Positions 41,236 to 51,190 of a DNA stretch of 59,858 nt are shown here, piece after piece. The notes under the pieces were generated by a model that searched no databases, was not told where the DNA came from, and saw only the letters and a list, made by a program, of their open reading frames with translations. The first letter of the stretch is position 1; every line of letters starts with the position of its first letter. Origin of the DNA: an uncultured Lachnospiraceae bacterium (GTDB lineage Bacteria; Bacillota; Clostridia; Lachnospirales; Lachnospiraceae); assembly GCA_947564735.1 (NCBI GenBank), contig CANOEC010000023.1:1-59858 (forward strand), in the 5' to 3' direction. A program made the translations under genes and the position numbers.

Positions 41236-42198
41236 TCATTCATACAGCCTTCCCATTTCTCGGATTCTCCTTTGGACTTCCCTTCTCACGTATTCCGGCT
41301 CTAACACACGGGCGGAGGGACCAAAGGACAGAATCAGACCGTATACCCAGTCGTCTAATGCGCAGCGGTAGTGTATCTCAAAGTCACCGTCAGGCAGCAC
41401 GGTAATCTCTTCTTCGTCGAAACGGTCATAAATGCGGTAAGCCTCGCATTTGTCAATCCATAGGATGATTTCGGGTTCCGGGCGATTGGAGAGAAGACAG
41501 TCGCTTGAAACAGTTGTACATGCATTGCACACTGCTGGGTCTGCGTCTGACGGAGAGTGGCTTTCCAATGGCAGTTCTGCACTCATCATTTCTTTTATAT
41601 CAAAAGTTTCCGCAAGCGTTTCCACACGTTTCATGCGCAGTACCTTAAACAGCCGCATGGCATGCCGCTTTCTGCAGAATGCGCGCACGTACCATGTATA
41701 TTCTTTAAAGAGGAGCTGTACGGGTTCCACACATCTGCTGCTCATTTCCCCATGCTGTCCGTAATAGTCGAATTGCAAAACGCGGCGGTTTAGAATGGCG
41801 TCTTTAATCTGCTGGAATAATTCCTGCCTGCGTCCGCTCCAGTCAGAAAAGTCTATGGCAACCCAGTTTTCCGGTTTTTCCATGAAAAAGTCGCCAAGCT
41901 TTTCCAAAATTGCTTCTTCTTCATGGACACCCGTCTCCCGAAGGCTGGTCAGAGCGGCAAGAATCTGTTTTTGCTCCTGCTTGGAGACCAGCAGCTTGTT
42001 GAGGACAAACTGTTCCGTGAGTCTGATGCCGCCGCCTCTTCCCTTGGTGGTGTAGATAGGGATTCCCGCCATGCTAAGCGTTTCGACATCGCGGTAAATC
42101 GTGCGCACGGACACTTCAAACCGTTCTGCCAGTTCTGCGGCGGTTACTGTTCCTTTATTCATTAAAATATAGATGATGCTGAGCATTCGGTTAATCAT
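41236..42198 (-). CDS. YafY/WYL-domain transcriptional regulator
   Basis: A 320-residue protein with an N-terminal winged HTH (TVTAAELAERFEVSVRTIYRD) and a WYL domain in the middle (KEYTWYVRAFCRKRHAMRLF), then a C-terminal extension that senses ligand. WYL proteins bind nucleic acids or nucleotides and often act as repressors. It ends a minus-strand cluster with the MATE exporter, 60 bases downstream of that gene's stop. Confidence 0.87.
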   Translation of the reverse strand: MINRMLSIIYILMNKGTVTAAELAERFEVSVRTIYRDVETLSMAGIPIYTTKGRGGGIRLTEQFVLNKLLVSKQEQKQILAALTSLRETGVHEEEAILEKLGDFFMEKPENWVAIDFSDWSGRRQELFQQIKDAILNRRVLQFDYYGQHGEMSSRCVEPVQLLFKEYTWYVRAFCRKRHAMRLFKVLRMKRVETLAETFDIKEMMSAELPLESHSPSDADPAVCNACTTVSSDCLLSNRPEPEIILWIDKCEAYRIYDRFDEEEITVLPDGDFEIHYRCALDDWVYGLILSFGPSARVLEPEYVRREVQRRIREMGRLYE

Positions 42199-42258
42199 GG
42201 CTGGATTCCTTTTTCAAATTGACGTTTTTGGCATTCGTTAAGTGCGGTGAGTTCTGCG

Positions 42259-43659
42259 TCATATTTTAATCTGCGTCCATGCTCCTTTTTTAAACCGCGT
42301 TGAGGCAAACAGGAACCGCGAAATCTGATCGGCAAGCACACCCAGCCATATCCCGACAATACCCAGTCCGAACACGTATCCGCCCAGATAAGAGCCGGCA
42401 GTCCGGATAAAAGTCACGCTGATTGTGGAAGCAACCGCAGTATAGAACGTATCTCCCGCGCCGCGCAGACAGCCCATGTATACGACCTGACTAATCTGGA
42501 AGGCAACAACGAAGATGATAACGCGCATGATACTTACGCCGATTGTGACAATGTGCGCTTCCTCAAAGAAGAGACGCATAAGCGGCGCGGCGCCGACAAA
42601 GTAGAGTACCGCGAGGCATACGGAAATGACGCCGCCGAACATTCGGCAGATACTTCCGTATTCTTTGGCAAGCTTTTCGTCTCCTGCACCGAGGCTTCGA
42701 CCAATTAATGCTACGGCGGCGGCCTGCAGACCGTCCCCGAAGGAGAAGGATAATCCCATGATATTCATACCGACCTGATGTGCCGCCATGGCGTCCGTCC
42801 CCTGTTTTGCCGCCATGATTGCCGTCATCATGAAACCAATTCGCATCAGAAGCTGTTCAAAGAAAACGCTGTAACCGACTTTGACCAGATTTACGAAGCT
42901 TCCTGCAGCCGGAAAAACACGATTTTTCATGATATATGGCAGGCTGATGAAGCCGTCCGGTTTCAAGATGGAAAAAATGCTCATGATACATGCGACGACA
43001 GTACCTAAGACAGTCGCTAAGGCAGCGCCGTGAATGCCAAGCGCGGGAAATCCGAAATGTCCTCCAATCAGCAGATAGTTAAAAATGATATTGACCGTAT
43101 TGGAGGTCACGTTGGTGCGCATGGTAATCTTTGTGTTGCCGGCGCCTCTTTGCGCGGAATTGATTCCCATCTGAATACAGTTGAAAATCATGCCGCCCAT
43201 GATAATTTTAAAATAGGCGACTGCGCTGTCGTGCGTTTCGGGTGTGGAGCCGCATAGATGAATAATCGGGCTGGCAAGCATAACGAATAAAATGCTTAAT
43301 ACAACTGCGGCAGCAATGATGAAAACAATGGCAGTGCTCAGAATCCGATTGGCTTCCTCTGGGCGTTCCTCGCCGCGCCTTCTGGCAACGAGTGCGGAAA
43401 TTGCTACATTTAACGCAAAGAATAGAGACAGCCCGATGAATTTGGGCTGTGTCGTAAGACCAACGGCGGCGACCGCATAGGAGCCTAGGGAACTGACCAT
43501 CAGTGAATCGACCAGTCCGGCAAAGGCAACGAAGAAAGATTCCACGATGGAAGGCCATGCCATATTAAAAGTAATACGGATATTTTCCCGGCTGTGCCGG
43601 GGTTTATTCCTTTGCTTTGACAGTTTGTTTTGCTCTGTTGGCAACGTTGTCATAATCAT
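42259..43659 (-). CDS. MATE family efflux transporter
   Basis: A 466-residue protein with 12 membrane segments in two similar halves (NMAWPSIVESFFVAFAGLVD near the start; LVKVGYSVFFEQLLMRIG in the second half). It exports cationic drugs or metabolites by Na+ or H+ exchange. The substrate is unknown. The WYL regulator downstream may control it. Confidence 0.88.
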   Translation of the reverse strand: MIMTTLPTEQNKLSKQRNKPRHSRENIRITFNMAWPSIVESFFVAFAGLVDSLMVSSLGSYAVAAVGLTTQPKFIGLSLFFALNVAISALVARRRGEERPEEANRILSTAIVFIIAAAVVLSILFVMLASPIIHLCGSTPETHDSAVAYFKIIMGGMIFNCIQMGINSAQRGAGNTKITMRTNVTSNTVNIIFNYLLIGGHFGFPALGIHGAALATVLGTVVACIMSIFSILKPDGFISLPYIMKNRVFPAAGSFVNLVKVGYSVFFEQLLMRIGFMMTAIMAAKQGTDAMAAHQVGMNIMGLSFSFGDGLQAAAVALIGRSLGAGDEKLAKEYGSICRMFGGVISVCLAVLYFVGAAPLMRLFFEEAHIVTIGVSIMRVIIFVVAFQISQVVYMGCLRGAGDTFYTAVASTISVTFIRTAGSYLGGYVFGLGIVGIWLGVLADQISRFLFASTRFKKGAWTQIKI

Positions 43660-43701
43660 ATTCCTCTGTTTTATGTAATCATGATAGAGAGAATTTTGGC
43701 T

Positions 43702-44694
43702 TTACGGTTCCGTTTCAGCTCCACTAAAGTCAATATTTTTCTCTATGAATGCAAATATTTTTGTAAAATATGTGCGCGGGTCAAAGTCCATCGCATTCGC
43801 ATGACCGGCGTCTTTGGCGATGTAGAGTTCCTTTTTTCCGGGAAAGGCTTTGTATACTTCATAGCCCATGTCCGTGGGAACGAAATCATCTTTCTCCCCG
43901 TGGATAAAAAGCATCGGTTTGTTACAGTGCGCAAGCTGTGTAAGAGCGGATGCTTCCACATAATCATAGCCTAATCTGTGCCGGCTGATGGCGCGGCAGG
44001 TATGGAGAATCGGAAAAGCAGGCAGATGATAATCTCTTTTCATGACGCAGGCAAAGATATCCCAGACGCTGGTGTAGCCGCAGTCCTCTATGTAGCCAAC
44101 CACATGGTCAAGATTCTTGCCGGCGGTCATCATGACGGTGGCGCCGCCCATGGATACGCCGTGCAGAATGATTTTTGCCTTAGGGTCGCGGCGGATAATC
44201 CATGCAATCCACTCGGCAATATCTTCTTTATCCAGCCATCCCATACCGATGTATTTGCCTTCGCTGATGCCGTGTGCGCGGTTATCGGGCAGCAGTACAT
44301 GGTATCCTTTATGATAGAAGACTGCGCCGTATGGCAGCATAAAGTGATGGCTGTCCTTATAGCCGTGGATTGAAATAATCCAGCGATGGGTATCGGCGTC
44401 ATGCATGCGGTATTTTGCCCGTAAGATTAAGTTGTCGCGGTTGGTGATGGATGCGTTCTTCATGGTCTTTTCAAATCTGGCGCCCATCGACTGGAGCTTT
44501 CGCTTGTTTTCCATGTACAGTTTCTTAGCGGGAGTATCCGCAATGCTCTCTGCGTTTGCAGGAGACTCCCGCGGCGTTTCGTTTCTATTTGGAACCGCCC
44601 TCAAAATATTTTTGATAAAAATAAGGCTGACTCTGCGAAGAACCAGAAGCAGGGCGGCGAGTAAGAATACGATTTTGCGGATTGTTTTTTTCAT
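43702..44694 (-). CDS. membrane-anchored alpha/beta hydrolase
   Basis: A 330-residue protein with an N-terminal membrane anchor (IRKIVFLLAALLLVLRRV) and an alpha/beta hydrolase fold: HGYKDS oxyanion region, nucleophile elbow GVSMGGA, acid in HGEKDDFVP and catalytic His in DAGHANA. It resembles the extracellular esterase/peptidase group of Firmicutes. GGAGG lies 7 bases before the ATG at 44694. The substrate is unknown. Confidence 0.82.
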   Translation of the reverse strand: MKKTIRKIVFLLAALLLVLRRVSLIFIKNILRAVPNRNETPRESPANAESIADTPAKKLYMENKRKLQSMGARFEKTMKNASITNRDNLILRAKYRMHDADTHRWIISIHGYKDSHHFMLPYGAVFYHKGYHVLLPDNRAHGISEGKYIGMGWLDKEDIAEWIAWIIRRDPKAKIILHGVSMGGATVMMTAGKNLDHVVGYIEDCGYTSVWDIFACVMKRDYHLPAFPILHTCRAISRHRLGYDYVEASALTQLAHCNKPMLFIHGEKDDFVPTDMGYEVYKAFPGKKELYIAKDAGHANAMDFDPRTYFTKIFAFIEKNIDFSGAETEP

Positions 44695-44842
44695 GATAGT
44701 ACCTCCTAAAGTATTCACTTTTCAATGTCATACTTATAGTATATCACTTTAAAATGAGATTCTGTAGGGGAATGGATATCTTTTTTAAAGCGGATTTTTA
44801 AAATGGACCGTAAAGATTTCGCTAGGAATGCCGTCTTGTATG

Positions 44843-44851
44843 TGATATACT
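44843..44851 (+). promoter_or_regulatory. possible sstT promoter (extended -10)
   Basis: TGATATACT has an extended -10 form but no clear -35. The 150-base leader that follows contains a 7-bp stem (44927-44933 with 44951-44957) and no recognised riboswitch. The rest of 44695-45000 shows nothing else. Confidence 0.35.
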
Positions 44852-45000
44852 GTTAATCGTAGATTTGTTGAATCGTAGTCCGTGGAGTGAGAGGGGAAAG
44901 CGCCGCGCATGATGATAAGTAATGCTGAAAGCTGACGCGCAGTTTCACAGAGCTTTCGTAAGTTGTTGCACGGATGACACAAAAGAAAGGATATGTGAGA

Positions 45001-46227
45001 ATGAAGAAAATGTGGGAGAAGTGGACGGGCATCAGTCTCGTCAAACGTATTATCGTAGGATTGGCAATCGGTGTGGTACTTGCACTGGTACTTCCTAAGG
45101 CTTCCGGCATCGGGATTCTGGGAGACGTGTTTGTGGGAGCGCTTAAGGCAATCGCGCCGCTTTTGGTTTTTTTCCTTGTTATGAGCTCTTTGTCAAATGC
45201 GGGAAAATCACACGGCGGTGTGATTCGTACCGTTATTATTCTGTATATGTTCAGCACCGTGCTGGCGGCTGTCATCGCGGTCTTTGCAAGTATGATTTTC
45301 CCGGTGGAGATGGTGCTTCGCGAGGCAGCGGACACGGCGGCTTCGGCGCCGCAGGGAATTGTGGAGGTGCTTAGCACACTCCTTATGAATGTTGTTGCAA
45401 ATCCTGTGTCTGCACTGGTGAATGCCAACTATATCGGTATTCTTTCATGGGCGGTGCTCCTTGGCGTAGCATTCCGTGGCGCCAAGGATACGACCAAGGC
45501 GGCTCTTGCCGATATTTCGGAGAGTATTTCCAAGGTAGTTACAACCATCATCAATCTGGCGCCGTTCGGGATTCTGGGTCTGGTATATACGAGCGTCACA
45601 ACAAGCGGTCTGGAAACTTTTACGGTATACGGCAAGCTGCTTGTTCTGCTGGTGGGCTGTATGCTGGGCATCTATTTTATTACCAACCCGATTCTTGTAT
45701 ATTGGTGCATCAGAAAGAATCCCTATCCGCTCATCTTTAAATGTCTGAAGCAGAGTGCGATTACGGCATTCTTTACAAGGAGTTCGGCGGCGAACATTCC
45801 GGTCAACATGAAGATTTGTGAAGAGATGGGCTTGGATAAAGATACCTACTCCGTGACGATTCCGCTCGGTGCGACCATCAATATGGACGGTGCGGCAATC
45901 ACGATTACGGTGATGACCATGGCGACTGTACATACCCTTGGCATTCCGGTAGATATCCCGACAGCGATTATCTTAAGTCTGCTGGCTGCTCTGGCGGCGT
46001 GCGGCGCATCCGGTGTGGCGGGTGGTTCTCTGCTGCTCATTCCGATGGCATGTTCTTTGTTTGGAATATCTGATGCAGTGTCCATGCAGGTGGTGGCAGT
46101 TGGATTTATTATCGGCGTGATTCAGGATTCCGTGGAGACGGCGCTCAACTCATCTTCTGACTTACTCCTGTCGGCATCGGCGGAGTTTAGGCAGTGGCGT
46201 CTGCAGGGAAAAGAAATCAAGTTTTAA
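45001..46227 (+). CDS. sstT: serine/threonine:Na+ symporter SstT
   Basis: A 408-residue transporter of the dicarboxylate/amino acid:cation symporter family with the helical hairpin motif TAFFTRSSAANIPVN, the substrate segment GATINMDGAAI and a second hairpin AACGASGVAGGSLLLIP. Start residues MWEKWTGISLVKRIIVGL are typical of SstT. It imports serine and threonine with Na+. The alpha-galactosidase gene follows after 24 bases. Confidence 0.9.
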   Translation: MKKMWEKWTGISLVKRIIVGLAIGVVLALVLPKASGIGILGDVFVGALKAIAPLLVFFLVMSSLSNAGKSHGGVIRTVIILYMFSTVLAAVIAVFASMIFPVEMVLREAADTAASAPQGIVEVLSTLLMNVVANPVSALVNANYIGILSWAVLLGVAFRGAKDTTKAALADISESISKVVTTIINLAPFGILGLVYTSVTTSGLETFTVYGKLLVLLVGCMLGIYFITNPILVYWCIRKNPYPLIFKCLKQSAITAFFTRSSAANIPVNMKICEEMGLDKDTYSVTIPLGATINMDGAAITITVMTMATVHTLGIPVDIPTAIILSLLAALAACGASGVAGGSLLLIPMACSLFGISDAVSMQVVAVGFIIGVIQDSVETALNSSSDLLLSASAEFRQWRLQGKEIKF

Positions 46228-46251
46228 GATTATATATAGATGGAGGGGCAT

Positions 46252-48393
46252 ATGGCTAAAATCGTAAAGCAGATTAAAATAGAAGAGGATGGAATGTATC
46301 TGGTGTTTGGTGTGACAGATGAGGAGCAGCTAAAGCTTCTCCATTTTGCCGCCATTCCCTTTTGTGGCATAGAAGACAACGAGCAGTATATACAGGAAGG
46401 TTTCCAGCTTGTTCAGGTGAATTTTTCGGGATATAACAGACCCTATGAGAAACATGGCAATAAGCATATTGTGACGGCGCCGGGATATCTGCTCACCTAC
46501 GTCGGCATGGAAGATGGGCGCAATGAAATCGGCAGACGGCTTGTGATTACCCAGAAGGACAGCCTTACGGGGGCAAAAGTGATATCTTACCTGCAATTTT
46601 ATACCGGCACGTCTACTGTGCGCATGTATCATGAGGTGGTGAATGAGGGAGAGGAGGAGCAGACGTTAGAATATATTTCTTCTTTTTATTATCTTGGTAT
46701 TGAGAAGGAAGGGAAGACGAGCTCTGATGAAAAAATGAAACTTACCTTTGCCTGCCACGGCTGGCAGAAGGAGATGAATTTCCGCACCGTGACATTCCCC
46801 CAGATGGGACTCGGACAGACGCAGCCTACGGTGAACCAGCGGACATCGTGTACCTTTGAGCTGACCAATACGGGGAACTGGTCTACGAAGAAATACCTGC
46901 CGATGGGATATCTGGAAAATACGGAGGCTGACTGCGGATTGTATTGGCAGATTGAGCATAACGGCTCTTGGCATACGGAAATCAGCGATGTGAACGGGCA
47001 TTTCTATCTGGCGCTCAGTGGACCGACGGAGGTGCAGTCACATTGGTTTAAGATTCTAAAACCCGGAGAGCGTTTTATGACGGTTCCGGTGGCAGTGGGT
47101 GTTTCAGCGGCGGACTTTAATCAGGCGATGGGACAGCTTACAAGGTATCGCAGGATGATTCGGCGCCCCAACAGGGATAATGAGAATCTGCCGGTTATTT
47201 TTAATGATTATATGAATTGTCTTTTTGGCGACCCGACCACGGAAAAGGAGATTCCGCTGATTGATGCGGCGGCTGAAATCGGCTGTGAGTATTTCGTCAT
47301 CGATGCGGGCTGGTATGCGCCCGGAGAGTGGTGGGACAGTGTCGGTGAATGGCAGCAGTGCAGGGAACGTTTTCCCGGCGGAATAGAGGAAGTGACTGCA
47401 TACATCAAGGATAAGGGCATGGTTCCCGGAGTGTGGCTGGAACTGGAGGTCATGGGAATCAATTGCGAGAAGGCGAAAAGTGTGCCGGACGACTGGTTTT
47501 TTGTAAGACACGGCAAGAGGGTCTTTGACAGGAGCCGCTATCAGTTGGATTTCCGCAATCCAGCGGTGATAGAGCATGTCGATGAGGTCATTGACCGTGT
47601 TGTGAATCAGTACGGTGTGGGTTATATCAAGATGGATTATAATATAGAGCCGGGCATTGGTACGGAGCTTTATGCGGACAGCGTGGGACAGGGGATGCTG
47701 GAACATGAGAGGGCTTATCTTGCATGGCTGGATGGCGTGTTCGAGCGCTATCCGAATCTGGTAATCGAGAACTGTTCCAGTGGAGGGCTGCGGACAGATT
47801 ATGCCATGCTGTCACGCTACAGTATACAGTCCACATCCGATCAGGAGGATTACCGTAATTACGCAACAATTGCCGCGAATGCGTGCGCGGGACTGACGCC
47901 GGAGCAGGCGGCAGTGTGGTCTTATCCGTTAAGAGACGGGGACGAGGAAGAGACGATCTATAATATGGTCAACGCCCTTCTTCTGCGTATTCATCAGAGC
48001 GGTCATATTCCGCAGTTATCGGAGGGGCGCAAGGCATTGGTGAAAGAGGGCATCGCCTATTATAAAAAAATCCGGGCAGATATCCGCGTAGCGGAGCCGG
48101 TCTGGCCTCTTGGACTGGCGGACAGTCTGGATTACTGGCTTACTTCTGCATTGAAGACGAAAGAGAAGGTTTATCTTGCAGTCTGGCGCAGGGGTGGAGC
48201 GGAGGACACCTGCCAGATTCCTTTGGACAAAATCATTCCGGCAGGGCATAAGGCGGTGGTGCGGCTGGCATATCCGGAAAGTACGCTGGCAGAGAACGTG
48301 GAGTATGCCGTAACAGGACAGACACTTTGCGTCACCTTTAAGATGCCGGTTATGGCGAGGATTTTTGAAGTGGTTTTGAAATCTGTCCGCTGA
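46252..48393 (+). CDS. GH36 alpha-galactosidase
   Basis: A 713-residue cytoplasmic enzyme with an N-terminal beta-sandwich domain, a catalytic barrel and a C-terminal domain. Barrel motifs: FVIDAGWYAPGEWWDSVGEW, nucleophile Asp in YIKMDYN, ENCSSGGLRTD and acid/base Asp in STSDQED. It cleaves alpha-1,6-galactosides such as melibiose and raffinose. The ATG at 46252 is chosen because GGAGGGG lies just upstream, inside an alternative start at 46240. No signal peptide. Confidence 0.9.
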   Translation: MAKIVKQIKIEEDGMYLVFGVTDEEQLKLLHFAAIPFCGIEDNEQYIQEGFQLVQVNFSGYNRPYEKHGNKHIVTAPGYLLTYVGMEDGRNEIGRRLVITQKDSLTGAKVISYLQFYTGTSTVRMYHEVVNEGEEEQTLEYISSFYYLGIEKEGKTSSDEKMKLTFACHGWQKEMNFRTVTFPQMGLGQTQPTVNQRTSCTFELTNTGNWSTKKYLPMGYLENTEADCGLYWQIEHNGSWHTEISDVNGHFYLALSGPTEVQSHWFKILKPGERFMTVPVAVGVSAADFNQAMGQLTRYRRMIRRPNRDNENLPVIFNDYMNCLFGDPTTEKEIPLIDAAAEIGCEYFVIDAGWYAPGEWWDSVGEWQQCRERFPGGIEEVTAYIKDKGMVPGVWLELEVMGINCEKAKSVPDDWFFVRHGKRVFDRSRYQLDFRNPAVIEHVDEVIDRVVNQYGVGYIKMDYNIEPGIGTELYADSVGQGMLEHERAYLAWLDGVFERYPNLVIENCSSGGLRTDYAMLSRYSIQSTSDQEDYRNYATIAANACAGLTPEQAAVWSYPLRDGDEEETIYNMVNALLLRIHQSGHIPQLSEGRKALVKEGIAYYKKIRADIRVAEPVWPLGLADSLDYWLTSALKTKEKVYLAVWRRGGAEDTCQIPLDKIIPAGHKAVVRLAYPESTLAENVEYAVTGQTLCVTFKMPVMARIFEVVLKSVR

Positions 48394-48450
48394 GGAATCC
48401 AAAATTATCGTAATAGTTCAGTCATCAATGTCAGCTATACCATTGCACAG

Positions 48451-48596
48451 CGTCTGGCAGGATGTAGTTGTACGAAGGACCGTTGGAAAACGCCGGTACT
48501 TAGCAAATGAGTTGTGTAGCAGCTCATGCGCTTAGTACCGTTGCGTTTGGAACCGAGCGCAAGCGTGTCCTTCGGATAACTACATCCTGTCGGACG
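48451..48596. repeat. long-hairpin element, about 150 bp
   Basis: Thirty-base arms (48451-48480 and 48567-48596) pair with few mismatches and share GGATGTAGTT and CGAAGGAC. The inside also folds (GGTACT with AGTACC, AAACGC with GCGTTT). No coding capacity. It lies between the alpha-galactosidase and a binding-protein gene. A short relative sits at 55589-55637 (arms TGACAGGATAT). It could be a MITE or structured repeat. The remainder of 48394-48768 holds only a promoter. Confidence 0.65.
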
Positions 48597-48674
48597 CGTC
48601 CCAAGGAATGAATCGGCATGGAAGACTGAACTTTTACAAATTACAAATTATCAAACGAAAGTAAAGAGTTGCCA

Positions 48675-48703
48675 TTTACTTTAGCCTACTACTGTGATAA
48701 AAT
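48675..48703 (+). promoter_or_regulatory. promoter of the second amino acid ABC operon
   Basis: TTTACT (48675-48680), 17-base spacer, TAAAAT (48698-48703), 65 bases before the start codon. Confidence 0.55.
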
Positions 48704-48768
48704 ACAACAGTATTTTGATTTTAAGTGAAGCGTGGAAGTAAATGTGCGCTTCAGAATGGAGGAGAATT

Positions 48769-49590
48769 ATGAAAAAGAAACTTGCACTTATGTTGACACT
48801 TGCTTTGACAGTGGGAACAGTACTTACAGGATGCGGTAAGGCATCTGATGGCGCGGCGCCGGCGGCTGCTGACAGCGCTCAGACGTCGGAGGAGAGTGAT
48901 GTTGCTTACATTCAGGAGAAAGGAACGCTGATTGTGGGAATTACGGAGTTTGCCCCGATGGACTATAAGGATGATTCCGGCGAATGGATTGGTTTTGATG
49001 CGGATATGGCTCGCGTTGTGGCAAAGAAGCTTGGCGTGGAAGCACAGTTTGTAGTAATTGACTGGGATAACAAGATTATGGAGCTGGAAGCCAAAAGCAT
49101 CGATGTTGTATGGAATGGTATGACGCTTACTTCTGAAACAACATCTGCTATGGAGTGCACAAGACCCTACTGTAATAACGCACAGGTTATCGTAGTACCC
49201 GATACTGCAACGGATACAGCAGATTTCGTATATGCGGTGGAAGCTGGTTCTGCAGGTGAAGCGGCAGCGCAAGAGAAAGGCTTTCAGATGAATGTGGTAG
49301 CTTCTCAGGCGGATGCGTTGATGGAAGTTGCTTCCGGTACATCTGATGCGGCAATCATTGATTTACTTATGGCAGGTGCGATGATTGGTGAGGGTACAAG
49401 CTATCCGAATATGAAACACACAGATGAACTGACTACGGAAGAGTACGGCGTAGGCTGCCGTAAGGGTTCAGATTTGGCGGCATATATCAATAACGTATTT
49501 TCAGAAACCTATGCGGACGGTTCCATGAAAGAAACGGCTACCACTTACGGCGTGCAGGAAGCGCTGGTAGAACAGCCGAAGGCTGAGTAG
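48769..49590 (+). CDS. amino acid ABC transporter substrate-binding lipoprotein
   Basis: A 273-residue lipoprotein with signal peptide and lipobox LTGC, a short linker and a type II binding fold (LIVGITEFAPMDYKDDSGEW, VWNGMTLTSET, SDAAIIDLLMAG). GGAGGAG precedes the ATG at 48769. It is the first gene of a binding protein-permease-ATPase operon and would set the specificity for a polar amino acid such as glutamine, cystine or histidine. Confidence 0.9.
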   Translation: MKKKLALMLTLALTVGTVLTGCGKASDGAAPAAADSAQTSEESDVAYIQEKGTLIVGITEFAPMDYKDDSGEWIGFDADMARVVAKKLGVEAQFVVIDWDNKIMELEAKSIDVVWNGMTLTSETTSAMECTRPYCNNAQVIVVPDTATDTADFVYAVEAGSAGEAAAQEKGFQMNVVASQADALMEVASGTSDAAIIDLLMAGAMIGEGTSYPNMKHTDELTTEEYGVGCRKGSDLAAYINNVFSETYADGSMKETATTYGVQEALVEQPKAE

Positions 49591-49640
49591 CAGTGTTCCA
49601 AGTTACCCGTTTTACGGGTGGCGGCTAAGACAGAAGACTT

Positions 49641-49678
49641 CTGTTGTTTCGGTTTAGGGATACAGACCGAAGCAACAG
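49641..49678 (+). promoter_or_regulatory. intercistronic hairpin
   Basis: CTGTTGTTTCGGTTT (49641-49655) pairs with AGACCGAAGCAACAG (49664-49678), 15 bp with two G-U pairs, followed by a weak T-rich stretch. It probably causes partial termination or protects the upstream mRNA, giving more binding protein than permease. Confidence 0.6.
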
Positions 49679-49704
49679 GAGATTTTGATTAAGGAGAAGT
49701 ATTT

Positions 49705-50361
49705 ATGTTTTGGAGTGTTACACAATCACTGCTGGGCGGTCTGCTTACAACGTTTCAGATTTTTATCTTTACTTTGTTGTTTGCATTGCCGCTCGGTTTG
49801 ATTCTTGCATTCGGCTCTATCAGTAAATTCAAACCGCTGCGTTATCTGTTACAGGTGTTGGTGTGGATTATCCGTGGCACGCCGCTTATGCTGCAGCTTA
49901 TTATTATATTTTATGGTCCCGGTTTGTGGCTTGGGCATAACATATGGAGCGGTAACGAAGCAGGGCGTATTACGGCTACCGTTGTGGCGTTCAGCATCAA
50001 TTATGCCTGCTATTTTTCGGTCATCTTCCGCGGAGGAATCGAGGGTGTGCCGGCAGGACAGCGTGAAGCGGGGCAGGTGCTTGGGATGACCAAGACACAG
50101 ATTTTCTTTCAGGTAACACTTTTACAGATGGTGAAGCGTGTAGTGCCTCCGATGTCCAACGAAATCATTACGCTGGTCAAAGATACTTCACTGGCGCGTA
50201 TGATTGCAGCGTATGAATTGACTTTTGCGGGATATTCTTTTATGAAGAGTAATGGTCTGACATGGCCGCTGTTCTATACGGGTGTATTTTATCTGATTTT
50301 TGTCGGTGTCCTTACATTGTTGTTTAATTACATAGAACGAAGACTGGACTACTTTAGGTGA
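49705..50361 (+). CDS. amino acid ABC transporter permease
   Basis: A 218-residue permease with about five membrane segments; EAGQVLGMTKTQIFFQVTLLQ is the EAA loop, and IIRGTPLMLQLIIIFYGPG is the family signature near the N-terminus. It works with the ATPase encoded nine bases downstream and the upstream binding protein. Confidence 0.9.
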   Translation: MFWSVTQSLLGGLLTTFQIFIFTLLFALPLGLILAFGSISKFKPLRYLLQVLVWIIRGTPLMLQLIIIFYGPGLWLGHNIWSGNEAGRITATVVAFSINYACYFSVIFRGGIEGVPAGQREAGQVLGMTKTQIFFQVTLLQMVKRVVPPMSNEIITLVKDTSLARMIAAYELTFAGYSFMKSNGLTWPLFYTGVFYLIFVGVLTLLFNYIERRLDYFR

Positions 50362-50370
50362 GGTATAGAA

Positions 50371-51156
50371 ATGGCAATTCTTGAAGTGAAAAATATAGGA
50401 AAACAATTTGACTCCACCAAGGTGCTCGATGATGTCAGCTTTTCGTTGGAGGAAGGCAATGCGCTGGCGATTATCGGCTCCTCCGGTTCTGGTAAAACGA
50501 CGCTTTTGCGCTGCCTGAATTTCTTGGAGACGCCCGATCAGGGTTCCATTATTGTCAAAGGTGAAACGCTCTTTGACGCGTCTATGTCTTTGAAGGAGCA
50601 GGGAAAAAATCTGCGCACGAAACGTCTGCATTTTGGGATGGTATTTCAGTCATTTAATCTGTTCCCGCAGTATACTGCGCTTGAAAATGTTACGTTATCC
50701 GAGAAGCTGCTGGCAAAAGAAAGAGCAGATTTTAAGCAGAATAAGAAGGAGATTTATGCCCAGATAGAACGGCATGGTGTAGAACTTCTTGACCAGATGG
50801 GGCTTGCGGATCGCATGACCCACTATCCTCATCAGTTGTCCGGCGGACAGCAGCAGCGTGTGGCGATTGCGAGGGCGCTTGCACTCAAACCGGATATTCT
50901 CTGTTTTGACGAGCCGACTTCCGCCCTTGACCCGGAATTGACCGGGGAAGTGCTGAAAGTCATCAGAGGCTTGGCGGATCAGAAGACGACAATGATTATT
51001 GTTACACATGAGATGGCTTTTGCCAGAGATGTGTCGGACCAGCTTATTTTTATGGACGACGGGGTTATCGTGGAGCAGGGCGACCCCAAGCAGGTGATAG
51101 ACCATCCGCGGGAGGAGAGGACAAAGCAATTCCTGACCAGATATGCGCAGGGATAA
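50371..51156 (+). CDS. amino acid ABC transporter ATP-binding protein
   Basis: A 261-residue ATPase with Walker A GSSGSGKTT, Q-loop VFQSFNLFPQ, signature LSGGQQQR, Walker [15 protein letters not shown] and VTHEMAFA. Compared with the copy at 37539 it has an insertion of about 20 residues in the helical region (LAKERADFKQNKKEIYAQIE). It powers the importer encoded by this operon. Confidence 0.92.
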   Translation: MAILEVKNIGKQFDSTKVLDDVSFSLEEGNALAIIGSSGSGKTTLLRCLNFLETPDQGSIIVKGETLFDASMSLKEQGKNLRTKRLHFGMVFQSFNLFPQYTALENVTLSEKLLAKERADFKQNKKEIYAQIERHGVELLDQMGLADRMTHYPHQLSGGQQQRVAIARALALKPDILCFDEPTSALDPELTGEVLKVIRGLADQKTTMIIVTHEMAFARDVSDQLIFMDDGVIVEQGDPKQVIDHPREERTKQFLTRYAQG

Positions 51157-51190
51157 CAGAACGGAAAGAGTATCGTATAGAATTTTGATG

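Noticed and set aside
44852-45000. Riboswitch in the sstT leader
   Set aside because: Only one modest stem is visible and no known aptamer core was recognised.
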